In this document: positions 8,537-16,636 of the stretch, in pieces
Numbering within the stretch: the first letter of the stretch is position 1
Layout: every line of letters starts with the position of its first letter
NCBI GenBank assembly: GCA_017438265.1
Contig: JAFRVZ010000045.1
Coordinates: 1-38,960 of the forward strand
Direction: 5' to 3'
Origin: Bacteroidales bacterium
GTDB lineage: Bacteria; Bacteroidota; Bacteroidia; Bacteroidales; UBA932
DNA length: 38,960 nucleotides
Notes under the pieces: generated by a model
Told to the model about the DNA's origin: nothing
Databases searched by the model: none
The model's input: only the letters and a program-made list of their open reading frames with translations
Made by a program: the position numbers and the translations under genes

Positions 8537-9360
8537 CAGAAAGCCTTTTTCAGCAGTTCAAGCTCTTCGTAGTCGGTCGAGTCGATGGTCAGGGGCGCGA
8601 TGGCGATGTAGCCTTCCTCCAGGAGGATGTTGTCGCAGTCAGACGTGTTCCGGGGGTCGCCGACCATGTCGCCGGCCATCATGTAGACTTTTTCGTCCGC
8701 TTCGATTTCCGGGATGCGGATGCGGCCGACGGCTTCGGGGAGGATGACGTAGTCCGAGAAGGCACGGTGGTCGTAGGGGCGGAATTCCTTGACCCAGTGC
8801 TGGATGCCCTGCTTGCCGAAGCGGATGCCCTTGATTTGTCTTTCGGGAAGGTCGGGGAAGTTGACGTTGTAGTAGGTGCCGTATTTCCCGGAGCCGAGTT
8901 TCAGAAGCCGCAGGAGGATGTCGGGGAACATCCGGGCGATGGCGCTGAAGTCGGCGTCCGGCTGGAAGCTGTCGAGCGAGATGCCGACGGCGGGCACGCC
9001 GGCGAGCGCCGCCTCACGGCAGGCGCCGAGCGTCCCGGAATACAGCGCGGCGGAGCCGACGTTCATTCCGTGGTTGATGCCGGAGACGACCAGGTCGGGC
9101 GCACCGTCCGTATAGACTTCGTCCAGGGCGTACTTGACGCAGCTCGAAGGCGTCGCGTCGACGTAGTACCAGGGTTCGGGCGAGGTCTTGAACTGCTTGA
9201 CCGCAATGGGTTTGAAGCCCATCGAAACGGCCATCGAGGTGCCGGACTGGTGGTATTTCGGACATACGACGGTAATATCGCCCAGCGGCCGGAGGATTTC
9301 GACCAGCGTCTGGATTCCCCGGTAGGCATACCCGTCGTCGTTGGTGACAAGGATTTTCAT
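8536..9360 (-). CDS. surE: 5'/3'-nucleotidase SurE
   Basis: SurE is a metal-dependent phosphatase acting on nucleoside 5'- and 3'-monophosphates. The N-terminus MKILVTNDDGY supplies the paired metal-binding Asp residues, and PDLVVSGINHGMNVG with YSGTLGACREAALAGVPAVG are standard family blocks. The serine/asparagine loop reads YHQSGTSMAVSMG, a common Bacteroidota variant. I chose ATG 9360 because the family begins at MKILVTNDDG; a longer in-frame start at 9402 adds 14 unlikely residues. It is 274 aa, at the long end for the family, and heads a two-gene operon with lpxB. Confidence 0.95.
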   Translation of the reverse strand: MKILVTNDDGYAYRGIQTLVEILRPLGDITVVCPKYHQSGTSMAVSMGFKPIAVKQFKTSPEPWYYVDATPSSCVKYALDEVYTDGAPDLVVSGINHGMNVGSAALYSGTLGACREAALAGVPAVGISLDSFQPDADFSAIARMFPDILLRLLKLGSGKYGTYYNVNFPDLPERQIKGIRFGKQGIQHWVKEFRPYDHRAFSDYVILPEAVGRIRIPEIEADEKVYMMAGDMVGDPRNTSDCDNILLEEGYIAIAPLTIDSTDYEELELLKKAF

Positions 9361-9379
9361 GCTGAACGTTCGATTTATG

Positions 9380-9387
9380 CAAATATA
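9380..9387 (-). promoter_or_regulatory. Probable -7 box for surE-lpxB
   Basis: On the minus strand the site reads TATATTTG, an exact TAnnTTTG match about 20 bp before the surE start. The -33 region is an A-rich run with no clear TTTG. The same 120-bp AT-rich spacer must also hold the gap promoter, which I cannot place with confidence. Confidence 0.45.
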
Positions 9388-9460
9388 ATTGAATTCTTCC
9401 ACAATTTTTTTTATTTTTGTATGATTTGATGAAACGAAAATTCAGTCAAACAATTTATAA

Positions 9461-10480
<1,020 letters not shown>

Positions 10481-10497
10481 TCTGAAGTTAATCACGG

Positions 10498-10538
10498 GGA
10501 GGGTGACTTCGCAAAACGGACGTCACCCTCCTTTTTTT
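10498..10538 (+). terminator. Rho-independent terminator after gap
   Basis: GGAGGGTGAC (10498-10507) pairs perfectly with GTCACCCTCC (10522-10531) and is followed by seven T residues (10532-10538). The next start codon is only 10 bp beyond the T-run. Confidence 0.92.
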
Positions 10539-10548
10539 CGATACCGTT

Positions 10549-11745
10549 ATGAAAAAGATCCTCCTTCTTGCGGCAACCGTCCTCCTTCCCCTCGTTGCCG
10601 CCGCGCAGACGACCCGCCCGGCCCTGCAGTTCCCCGACTACCAGTTCACTACCGTGAAGGCCAACCCGATCACCTCGGTCAAGAACCAGGCCTCCAGCGG
10701 TACCTGCTGGTCCTTCTCTGCAATCAGCTTCCTCGAGTCCGAGGCTATCCGCCTCTGCAACATCAAGGACGAGGCGAAGTATCCTGATCTCTCCGAATTC
10801 TATGTGGTCGGCACCTCCTACAAGGAGCGCGCGGAGAAGTTCATCCGCCTCGACGGCAAGCTGAACTTCAGCGTCGGTTCCGGCTGCGGCGACGCCCTGG
10901 ATGTCATCAAGAACCACGGTATCGTCCCGAACGCCTGCGTGACGGGTGTCAACTACGGCACGCCGCTTCCGCAGCAGTCCGAGCTGGACGCCATCCTCCT
11001 CGCCTACGTGACGGCGGTCTCCCGGAGCCGCAAGCCCTCGACGGCCTGGAAGCGCGGTTTCGCCTCCATCGTCGACGAGTACTTCGGCAAGGCCCCCGAG
11101 ACCTTCGTCGTGGACGGAAAGACCTACACGGCCGCTTCCTACCGCGATGCGCTCAAGATCAACCCGGACGACTACATCGAGCTGACCTCTTTCACGCACC
11201 ATCCGTTCTATACCTGGTTCGCCCTGGAGGTTGCCGACAACTGGCGCGGCACCCAGTCCTACAATGTCCCGATTGACGAGATGATGGCTGTCCTGGACAA
11301 CGCCCTCGAGCACGGCTATACCGCCTGCTGGGGTGCTGACGTGAGCCACGCCGGCTTTACCCGCGACGGCCTCGGCATCCTGATTGACGCCGATGCGACC
11401 GCCGCCGCCGTCGGTTCCGACCAGGCCCGCTGGGTTGGCGCCGCCGAAGACGGACGTCCCGCTCCGATGACGACCGTCATCGAGGCCGTCCCGACGCAGG
11501 AGTCCCGCCAGACCGAGTTCGACGACAAGACGATGACCGACGACCACGGCATGCACATCTTCGGTATCGCCAAGGACCAGAACGGAAAGAAGTACTACAT
11601 GGTCAAGAACTCCTGGGGCGAGACCGGCAAGTACAAGGGCATCTGGTATGTCACCGAGGCCTTTGTCCGCGCCCAGACCCTGGACCTGACCTTCCATAAG
11701 TCCGCCCTTACGCCGCAGCTCAAGCAGCGGCTGGGTATCCGCTAA
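10549..11745 (+). CDS. Secreted C1-family cysteine peptidase (PepC/bleomycin hydrolase-like)
   Basis: A 398-residue papain-superfamily peptidase of the aminopeptidase C/bleomycin hydrolase group. A signal peptide (residues 1-19, ending VAAAQ) predicts export. The catalytic set is visible: Gln47 and Cys53 in KNQASSGTCWSFSA, His336 in DDHGMHIFG, and Asn354 in VKNSWGE. Bacterial PepC proteins are usually cytoplasmic, but exported forms are common in Bacteroidota; likely substrates are periplasmic peptides. The start lies 10 bp after the gap terminator, leaving no obvious room for its own promoter. The stop overlaps the pssA start (TAATG). Confidence 0.92.
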   Translation: MKKILLLAATVLLPLVAAAQTTRPALQFPDYQFTTVKANPITSVKNQASSGTCWSFSAISFLESEAIRLCNIKDEAKYPDLSEFYVVGTSYKERAEKFIRLDGKLNFSVGSGCGDALDVIKNHGIVPNACVTGVNYGTPLPQQSELDAILLAYVTAVSRSRKPSTAWKRGFASIVDEYFGKAPETFVVDGKTYTAASYRDALKINPDDYIELTSFTHHPFYTWFALEVADNWRGTQSYNVPIDEMMAVLDNALEHGYTACWGADVSHAGFTRDGLGILIDADATAAAVGSDQARWVGAAEDGRPAPMTTVIEAVPTQESRQTEFDDKTMTDDHGMHIFGIAKDQNGKKYYMVKNSWGETGKYKGIWYVTEAFVRAQTLDLTFHKSALTPQLKQRLGIR

Positions 11746-12473
11746 TGCTCCGGCGTCATATTCCGAACAGTATCACCTCGATGAATCTCCTCTGCGGACT
11801 CATCGGGGTGATATTTGCATTCCGCGCGCGGTTGGACCTCGCCTTCCTGCTGATGCTGGCGGCGGCGGTCTGCGACTTCCTCGACGGCTTCGCCGCGCGG
11901 CTCCTGAAGGCCTATTCGGAGCTCGGCAAGGAACTCGACTCGCTGGCGGACATGGTCAGCTTCGGCGTCCTTCCGTCCGTGATGATGTACCAGACGATGC
12001 GCATCTGCACCTGGTCCGATACGCTCTGGTGCTACATCCCGCTGCTGATTGCCGTCTTCTCCGCGCTCCGGCTCGCCAAATTCAACCTGGACGAGCGCCA
12101 GGGGGAGAATTTCCTCGGCCTTGCGACGCCCGCGTGCGCGATGCTCTGCGGTTCGCTGTGCTATTATCTCGCCGTGGAGCCGGATTCCTTCCTGACCGTC
12201 TGGGCGGGCGGCTACCTGTTCCTGCCGCTCCTTTCGCTCGCGCTCTGCGCCCTGCTGGTCTGCGAGATTCCGATGTTCTCGCTGAAAATCAAGAAGGGGC
12301 AGCCGCGCTCCCTGCAGAGCAAGCGTATCTGCTTTGCGGCCTGCGTCTGCATCATCGGCCTGTTCGTCCTGCTGCTGAAGCTGGACTGGTCGCTCGCCGT
12401 GCTGCTTTCGCTGGTCGCCTATGTGCTGATGAATCTGATTTTTCGTATCTTTGCTCCGTTGAACGCTGAATAG
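11745..12473 (+). CDS. pssA: CDP-diacylglycerol--serine O-phosphatidyltransferase
   Basis: PssA makes phosphatidylserine, the precursor of phosphatidylethanolamine, from CDP-diacylglycerol and serine in the cytoplasmic membrane. The CDP-alcohol phosphatidyltransferase signature is complete: DGFAARLLKAYSELGKELDS then LAD, matching D-G-x2-A-R-x8-G-x3-D-x3-D, near residues 47-69. The 242-residue protein has about seven to eight hydrophobic segments. The N-terminus RRHIPNSITSMNLLCGLIG is typical of the serine-using branch (N-S-I/F-T-x2-N), which favours PssA over PgsA. Confidence 0.93.
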   Translation: MLRRHIPNSITSMNLLCGLIGVIFAFRARLDLAFLLMLAAAVCDFLDGFAARLLKAYSELGKELDSLADMVSFGVLPSVMMYQTMRICTWSDTLWCYIPLLIAVFSALRLAKFNLDERQGENFLGLATPACAMLCGSLCYYLAVEPDSFLTVWAGGYLFLPLLSLALCALLVCEIPMFSLKIKKGQPRSLQSKRICFAACVCIIGLFVLLLKLDWSLAVLLSLVAYVLMNLIFRIFAPLNAE

Positions 12474-12479
12474 AAAGGT

Positions 12480-13466
12480 ATGGGAATCCGTCTCCGTCTT
12501 CTGTCGCTTGCCGCCCTGGCCGCCGCGCTCGTTTCGTGCGCGGGACCTGCGCCGTCGGGCCGTCCGACGATTCCGTATGTCGAAAAGATCCTCGCCGACA
12601 AGGCGTGCCCCGAGTACGTGCTGCTTTCCTCCATTCCCGCCGGGAAAAAAGAGGGGAGGATCGCCATCATCGATTCGCCCGACCGCAGCGCCGCGCTGCT
12701 CGAGGAATTCCTCGGCAGCGACCATTTCGACAACATCGACGGCAGCGCTGCGCCCGACCGGCTCCCGGACTTCGCCGGGGAGACGATCGTGAGCCTGCTG
12801 GACGAGCACAATACCCCGTTCACGAATTTCCTCGGGAATACCGAGACGCTCCGCGAGGTGACCGTCCGGGAGGCCCTGAAGGCCTTCGGCCCGGATGTGG
12901 ACGCCAAGGCGCTCGTCCTGTCGTCCTCGCTGATGGCGCAGTTCGGCGGATTCGACCTGGACACGCTGCTCCGCTCGACCGGGGTTGCCGTTCCCGTGGT
13001 CCTGCCGATCGTCTCGATCGCCGACCGCTGCCGGGCCGCTTCCGCGCCTGGGAAGGTCGCCGTCTTCGCCGAGGTGGAAGGGATGGCCGGGGCCGGCGTC
13101 TATGAGGCCCTGTTCGCGGGCGTGGACTGCTTCTCCGGCTTCGTCGCCGATACCGTGGAGACCGGCGCCGCGCTGCGGGCCCTGCTCCGCGCGTACCGCG
13201 CCTCCGGTGCGACCGGTGCGATTTCCCTGTTCTGTATCGACGATTTCCGGCTTTCGCCGGACGATATCCGGGCGCAGGCCCGGGAAATCATCGAAGTCGA
13301 GTCGGAGGAGAACCTCCAGCTCCGCCAGCTGATCGCCCGTGACTGGCGTGTTGTCGACGTTCTCCAGGAAGCCAGCGAAGCCTGTTACCGGGAGTTCCGG
13401 AAAAGAAACGTATTTACCCACGATATCGCATATCCGAAAGGATTGACCCTGAATGTTCAAGATTAG
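12480..13466 (+). CDS. Predicted lipoprotein of unknown function, about 330 aa
   Basis: A 328-residue protein that I cannot assign. It starts with a lipoprotein signal peptide (LAAALVSCAGP, lipobox LVSC at residues 17-20), so it is likely membrane anchored in the envelope. The mature part is a regular alternation of beta strands and helices (RIAIIDSP, KALVLSSSLM, VAVPVVLPIVSIAD, KVAVFAEVEGM, GAISLFCIDDF), suggesting one or two Rossmann-like domains, but no nucleotide- or metal-binding motif is clear. A good Shine-Dalgarno-like AGAAAGG lies just before the start. It sits between pssA and an exonuclease gene, and its 3' end overlaps the latter by 14 bp, so co-expression is likely. Confidence 0.8.
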   Translation: MGIRLRLLSLAALAAALVSCAGPAPSGRPTIPYVEKILADKACPEYVLLSSIPAGKKEGRIAIIDSPDRSAALLEEFLGSDHFDNIDGSAAPDRLPDFAGETIVSLLDEHNTPFTNFLGNTETLREVTVREALKAFGPDVDAKALVLSSSLMAQFGGFDLDTLLRSTGVAVPVVLPIVSIADRCRAASAPGKVAVFAEVEGMAGAGVYEALFAGVDCFSGFVADTVETGAALRALLRAYRASGATGAISLFCIDDFRLSPDDIRAQAREIIEVESEENLQLRQLIARDWRVVDVLQEASEACYREFRKRNVFTHDIAYPKGLTLNVQD

Positions 13467-14094
13467 CGTAAGCCCAGAAGAGATCGAGGCCCTGAATCTG
13501 GCGTCCTTCCCCGGGGAAATTGTCGTCATCGACAAGACCGGGTGGTCCTTCTGGAAGGCCATCGAGTACCTGAAAAAGCAGAAAATCCTGGGATTCGACA
13601 CGGAATCCCGTCCCTGTTTCTCCCCGCACCAGCCCCACTACGGCGTGTCCCTCCTCCAGCTTTCCGGCGGGGACCGCGCCTATCTCTTCCGGGTCAAGAA
13701 ACTCGGTATGCACAAGAAACTGTGCCGCCTGCTGTCCGACGAGCGTATCGTGAAGGTCGGCGCGGCGGTGGCGGACGACATCCGCGGCCTGCAGCGGCTC
13801 TCCGGCTTCAAGCCCCACGCCTTCGTGGACCTGCAGAAAATCGGCTGGGAATATGGGATCCGGGACAAGAGCGTAAAGAAAATGTCCGCCATCATCCTCG
13901 GCGTCCGCATCTCCAAGACGCAGCAGCTGTCGAACTGGGAGGCGGAGCCCCTCTCCGAAGCCCAGCAGAAATACGCGGCGACCGACGCCTGGGTCTGCCG
14001 CGAAATGTACCTGAAGCTCCTCTCCTCCGAGAAGCACCCCCTGACCCCGGAACAACTCAACCCCAATGTCCAAAATCATCCTAAAGAAGCGTAG
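13453..14094 (+). CDS. DEDD-type 3'-5' exonuclease (RNase D/WRN-like domain)
   Basis: A 213-residue single-domain exonuclease of the DnaQ/RNase D superfamily. Exo I reads ILGFDTESRPCF with the metal-binding D-x-E; Exo II lies around VKVGAAVADDIRGLQ; Exo III is represented by QKYAATDAWVCREMY (Y-x3-D). No HRDC or polymerase domain follows. Similar stand-alone proteins are common in Bacteroidota; whether the substrate is RNA or DNA is not known. It overlaps the lipoprotein gene by 14 bp and the methyltransferase gene by 29 bp, strong signs of translational coupling. The rRNA methyltransferase neighbour makes an RNA role plausible. Confidence 0.88.
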   Translation: MFKISVSPEEIEALNLASFPGEIVVIDKTGWSFWKAIEYLKKQKILGFDTESRPCFSPHQPHYGVSLLQLSGGDRAYLFRVKKLGMHKKLCRLLSDERIVKVGAAVADDIRGLQRLSGFKPHAFVDLQKIGWEYGIRDKSVKKMSAIILGVRISKTQQLSNWEAEPLSEAQQKYAATDAWVCREMYLKLLSSEKHPLTPEQLNPNVQNHPKEA

Positions 14095-15256
14095 GGAGGA
14101 GTCCCTGCTCCGTTTCCACCCCTGGGTCTTCTCCGGCGCCATCGCCCAGACCGTGGGCAATCCCGCCGAAGGGGACGTGGTCTCCGTCTATTCCGCCGAC
14201 GGGCAGTTCCTTGCCGCCGGCCATTACCAGGTCGGCTCGATCGCGGTCCGCGTCCTGAGCTTCGAGACGGAGGTCCTCGGGCCGGATTTCTGGGATGTGA
14301 TGCTGGCGCGGGCCTATGCCGTGCGGGAAGCCGCCGGGCTCGCCGATGCGCCGGACACGGATTGCTACCGCCTCGTTCACGGCGAAGGGGATTCCCTCCC
14401 CGGGCTTATTATCGACTATTACCAGGGCGTCTGTGTCTTCCAGGCCCATTCCGTCGGTATGTTCCGTGCGAAGAAAGCCATCTGTGAGGCGCTCTGCCGC
14501 CTCTATGGCGACCGCCTGAAGGCCGTCTACGACAAGAGTTCCGGGACGGCGCCCTTCAAGGCGGGGCTGGACCTGGTCGACGGCTACCTGTACAGGGCCC
14601 CCGGCTTCGAATCAAAGGAACTGACGGTCCTGGAACACGGCCACAAGTTCATTGTCGACTGGACCGAAGGCCAGAAAACGGGCTTTTTCCTGGACCAGCG
14701 GGAGAACCGTGCGCTCGTCGGCAAATATGCCGCCGGACGCAACGTGCTGAACCTGTTCTGCTATACGGGCGGCTTTTCCGTCTACGCGCTGGCTGAGGGG
14801 GCGCAGCATGTGGATTCCGTGGACAGTTCCGCGAAAGCGATGTCCCTGGTCGACCGCAACGTTGCACTGAACGGCTTCGCGGACCGGCACGGCTCCTTCT
14901 GCGCCGACGCGATCGAGTTTCTGCGGGGCGTCCCGGAAGGGAAGTACGACCTGATGATCGTCGACCCGCCGGCGTTCGCCAAGCACCGCGGCGCGCTGGA
15001 CAATGCGCTGCGCGCCTACCAGCGCCTCAACGCCGCCGCCATCGGCAAGGTTGCGCCGGGCGGCCTGGTATTCACGTTCAGCTGCTCGCAGGTCGTGGAC
15101 AAGGAAGCCTTCGCGCTGGCCGTCTTCTCCGCTGCGGCGCAGACCAAACGAAATGTCCGCATTCTGGATCGTCTGAACCAGCCTGCGGACCATTCCGTGT
15201 CTATTTACCATCCGGAAGGGGAGTACTTGAAAGGGCTGCTCCTCTACGTCGAATAG
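14066..15256 (+). CDS. RlmI-like class I SAM-dependent rRNA methyltransferase
   Basis: A 396-residue methyltransferase of the RlmI/YccW family, which makes m5C in 23S rRNA (C1962 in E. coli). An N-terminal PUA-like RNA-binding domain (residues 1-70, beginning KKRREESLLRFHPWVFSGAI) precedes a central linker domain (about 75-180) and a Rossmann SAM domain with LNLFCYTGGFSVYAL (motif I), DSVDSSAKAM, and DLMIVDPPAFAKHRGAL (motif IV). The catalytic cysteine is expected in TFSCSQVVDKEAF. Target position is inferred from the family. The gene overlaps the exonuclease by 29 bp and ends 3 bp from the convergent plug-protein gene. Confidence 0.93.
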   Translation: MSKIILKKRREESLLRFHPWVFSGAIAQTVGNPAEGDVVSVYSADGQFLAAGHYQVGSIAVRVLSFETEVLGPDFWDVMLARAYAVREAAGLADAPDTDCYRLVHGEGDSLPGLIIDYYQGVCVFQAHSVGMFRAKKAICEALCRLYGDRLKAVYDKSSGTAPFKAGLDLVDGYLYRAPGFESKELTVLEHGHKFIVDWTEGQKTGFFLDQRENRALVGKYAAGRNVLNLFCYTGGFSVYALAEGAQHVDSVDSSAKAMSLVDRNVALNGFADRHGSFCADAIEFLRGVPEGKYDLMIVDPPAFAKHRGALDNALRAYQRLNAAAIGKVAPGGLVFTFSCSQVVDKEAFALAVFSAAAQTKRNVRILDRLNQPADHSVSIYHPEGEYLKGLLLYVE

Positions 15257-15259
15257 CGC

Positions 15260-15817
15260 TTATTTCTTTCCTTTCGCGGCTTTCTTCGCAGCCTTGGCGG
15301 CTGCTCTTTCGGCCTTGGCGGCAGCCTTCTCAGCCTGGCGGGCCTCTTCGGCCTGCATCTGGGTGTAGTATGCACCCTTGGAGGTGATCAGGAGGACGCC
15401 GTTGCCGCCGCGGACGCCGTAGATGCTGGCGCTGGCATCCTTGAGGACCTCGATCGAATGGATGTCATTCGGATTCAGGTTGCCGATCGAGGGGATCTCC
15501 GTGCCGTCCAGGATAAACATCGGCTGGTTTTCGCTCAGGTTCGAGTTGATGCCGCGGATATAGATCCGGGGTTCCTGGCCGGGATTGCTCACGACGGTGA
15601 CGCCGGGGACCTTGCCCTTGATGTAGTCGGTGATGTCGTTGTAGGTCACCGGGGCGTCTTCAATCGCGACGGTGCTGACGGAGGTCGTCATCTGGTCGGC
15701 GTCCATCGTGCCGTAGCCGATGTTCACGGCTTCTTTCTCGTGTTGAACAGGGGTATAATTCTGCGTTCCGCATGCGGCGAGGGCCAGCAGGGACGCGAGG
15801 TAGAGAATACGTTTCAT
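15260..15817 (-). CDS. Stand-alone TonB plug-domain lipoprotein
   Basis: A 185-residue lipoprotein (lipobox LAAC, Cys16) containing only the plug domain of a SusC-type TonB-dependent transporter. Residues about 58-148 match the plug: DYIKGKVPGVTVVSNPGQEP, RIYIRGINSN, QPMFILDGTEI, NDIHSIEVLKDASASIYGVR and GGNGVLLITSKG. No beta-barrel follows; instead the protein ends in a Lys/Ala-rich helix (about residues 158-185). The frame is open with a clear stop, so it is not an obvious truncation. Such lone plug proteins recur in Bacteroidota but their function is not established; acting with a barrel in trans is one speculation. A consensus promoter lies just upstream. Confidence 0.9.
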   Translation of the reverse strand: MKRILYLASLLALAACGTQNYTPVQHEKEAVNIGYGTMDADQMTTSVSTVAIEDAPVTYNDITDYIKGKVPGVTVVSNPGQEPRIYIRGINSNLSENQPMFILDGTEIPSIGNLNPNDIHSIEVLKDASASIYGVRGGNGVLLITSKGAYYTQMQAEEARQAEKAAAKAERAAAKAAKKAAKGKK

Positions 15818-15833
15818 GGCAAATTCGTTTTGT

Positions 15834-15864
15834 CAAAGATACTTCTCTTTTTCCAAACTGCAAA
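15834..15864 (-). promoter_or_regulatory. Consensus promoter of the plug lipoprotein gene
   Basis: On the minus strand: TTTG (15864-15861), a 19-bp spacer, TATCTTTG (15841-15834). This is a perfect Bacteroidota promoter whose start point falls about 10 nt before ATG 15817. Its -33 element lies 2 bp from that of the divergent tRNA promoter. Confidence 0.85.
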
Positions 15865-15866
15865 AA

Positions 15867-15897
15867 TTTGTATTTCCGGGAAAAAGGCGTATCTTTG
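15867..15897 (+). promoter_or_regulatory. Consensus promoter of tRNA-Cys
   Basis: TTTG (15867-15870), a 19-bp spacer and TATCTTTG (15890-15897). The predicted start point is about 8 nt before the mature tRNA 5' end. Confidence 0.88.
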
Positions 15898-15911
15898 CTT
15901 TCCCTTTGAAC

Positions 15912-15982
15912 GGTGCGTTGGCCGAGTGGCTAGGCGCAGGTCTGCAAAACCTGTTACAGTGGTTCGATTCCGCTACGCACCT
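15912..15982 (+). tRNA. tRNA-Cys (anticodon GCA)
   Basis: The acceptor strands GGTGCGT (15912-15918) and ACGCACC (15975-15981) pair fully, with a U discriminator as expected for tRNA-Cys. The D-arm (GCCGAGTGGCTAGGC), anticodon stem-loop CAGGTCTGCAAAACCTG with GCA, and T-arm with GGTTCGATTCC are all present. There is no long variable arm and CCA is not encoded. Confidence 0.97.
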
Positions 15983-16031
15983 CAAAACAAAAGACCAGGC
16001 GGCTGCCTGGTCTTTTCGTTTTGAGGTGCGT
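15975..16031. repeat. Extended inverted repeat joining the tRNA-Cys 3' end to its terminator
   Basis: ACGCACCTCAAAAC (15975-15988) and GTTTTGAGGTGCGT (16018-16031) are perfect 14-bp inverted copies that enclose the terminator stem. The left arm begins with the 3' strand of the tRNA acceptor stem, so in RNA this outer stem would compete with tRNA folding. Confidence 0.85.
15991..16022 (+). terminator. Rho-independent terminator of tRNA-Cys
   Basis: AAGACCAGGC (15991-16000) pairs with GCCTGGTCTT (16005-16014) around a GGCT loop and is followed by a T-rich tail (TTTTCGTTTTG counting from the stem). Confidence 0.88.
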
Positions 16032-16034
16032 TCC

Positions 16035-16148
16035 GCACTACCTTTTCATTGGGGGAAGAATCCCCCAAACCCCCTCGGTCGGCCTTCGGCCTCCGGAGGT
16101 GCTAAAGCACCTACTATTCATCGAGGGGAGAACCCCTCGAGCTCCCCC
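16035..16148. repeat. Tandem stem-loop repeat cluster in the spacer after tRNA-Cys
   Basis: Two diverged copies of a 40-42 bp unit, at 16035-16074 and 16107-16148, begin GCACTACCTTTTCATT and GCACCTACTATTCATC and each holds a G-run/C-run hairpin (GGGGGAAGAATCCCCC; TCGAGGGGAGAACCCCTCGA) then a C-run. Between them are shorter hairpins (GGCCTTCGGCC; AGGTGCTAAAGCACCT). It resembles a dispersed REP-like intergenic repeat; other copies would have to be sought outside this window. No ORF is credible here. Confidence 0.65.
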
Positions 16149-16164
16149 GCATAGAGGTGACCGG

Positions 16165-16620
16165 TTACACGGGGATTTCCGGGTGCTGGACGGTGATGGG
16201 GAGGCCTTCCTGGGAGATGTAGAACATGTAGAGGACGGCAGGCGCGGTGCCCCGGTTTTCGCCGCGATGGATGGTGTCAACCATTTCTACCAGTGCCTCG
16301 CCCGCGTGCACGGTCTTCTCTTGGCCGTCCCGGCTGACGATGGTCAGTTCGCCCTGCGTCAGGATCCCGTAGTTCATGACGGGATGGTGGTGCCAGCCCA
16401 GTTTCTGTCCGGCCGGGAATTCGATTCTCACGGCCGCCAGCTCGGGGCGCCCCTGCGGATAGTCAGGCAGTTCCGCTCCGTCCCAGCTCCTGTCGGTGCG
16501 AATCAGTTCGACGGGCTTCACCGTCGTCACGGGCATGGGTTTCTCTTTTTTTCTGCGGTTGGCGAGAATCAGGATAACCGCCGCGAGCAGGATGGCTGCA
16601 ACAATAATCAACAGTATCAT
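16165..16620 (-). CDS. Membrane-anchored cupin-domain protein
   Basis: A 151-residue protein with an N-terminal TM anchor (MILLIIVAAILLAAVILIL, then Arg/Lys-rich) and a single cupin domain. The metal-binding cupin motif 1 appears as FPAGQKLGWHHHPVMNYGIL with three histidines and a later Gly-rich turn, and motif 2 as HAGEALVEMVDTIHRGENRG. The ligand and reaction are unknown; single cupins of this kind can be metal-dependent enzymes or sensors. I start at ATG 16620 because the longer frame (from 16704) overlaps the upstream gene and lacks a plausible N-terminus. It is the last gene of a four-gene minus-strand operon. Confidence 0.82.
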   Translation of the reverse strand: MILLIIVAAILLAAVILILANRRKKEKPMPVTTVKPVELIRTDRSWDGAELPDYPQGRPELAAVRIEFPAGQKLGWHHHPVMNYGILTQGELTIVSRDGQEKTVHAGEALVEMVDTIHRGENRGTAPAVLYMFYISQEGLPITVQHPEIPV

Positions 16621-16636
16621 AGAAAGAGGTTGGACG

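Noticed and set aside
14066..14094. Frameshift between the exonuclease and methyltransferase genes
   Set aside because: Both proteins have complete family-typical ends, so the 29-bp overlap is a normal coupled gene junction.
15912..16148. tRNA-Cys as the attachment site of an integrated element
   Set aside because: The tRNA 3' sequence is repeated in inverse, not direct, orientation and only 30 bp away; no integrase or element genes are near.
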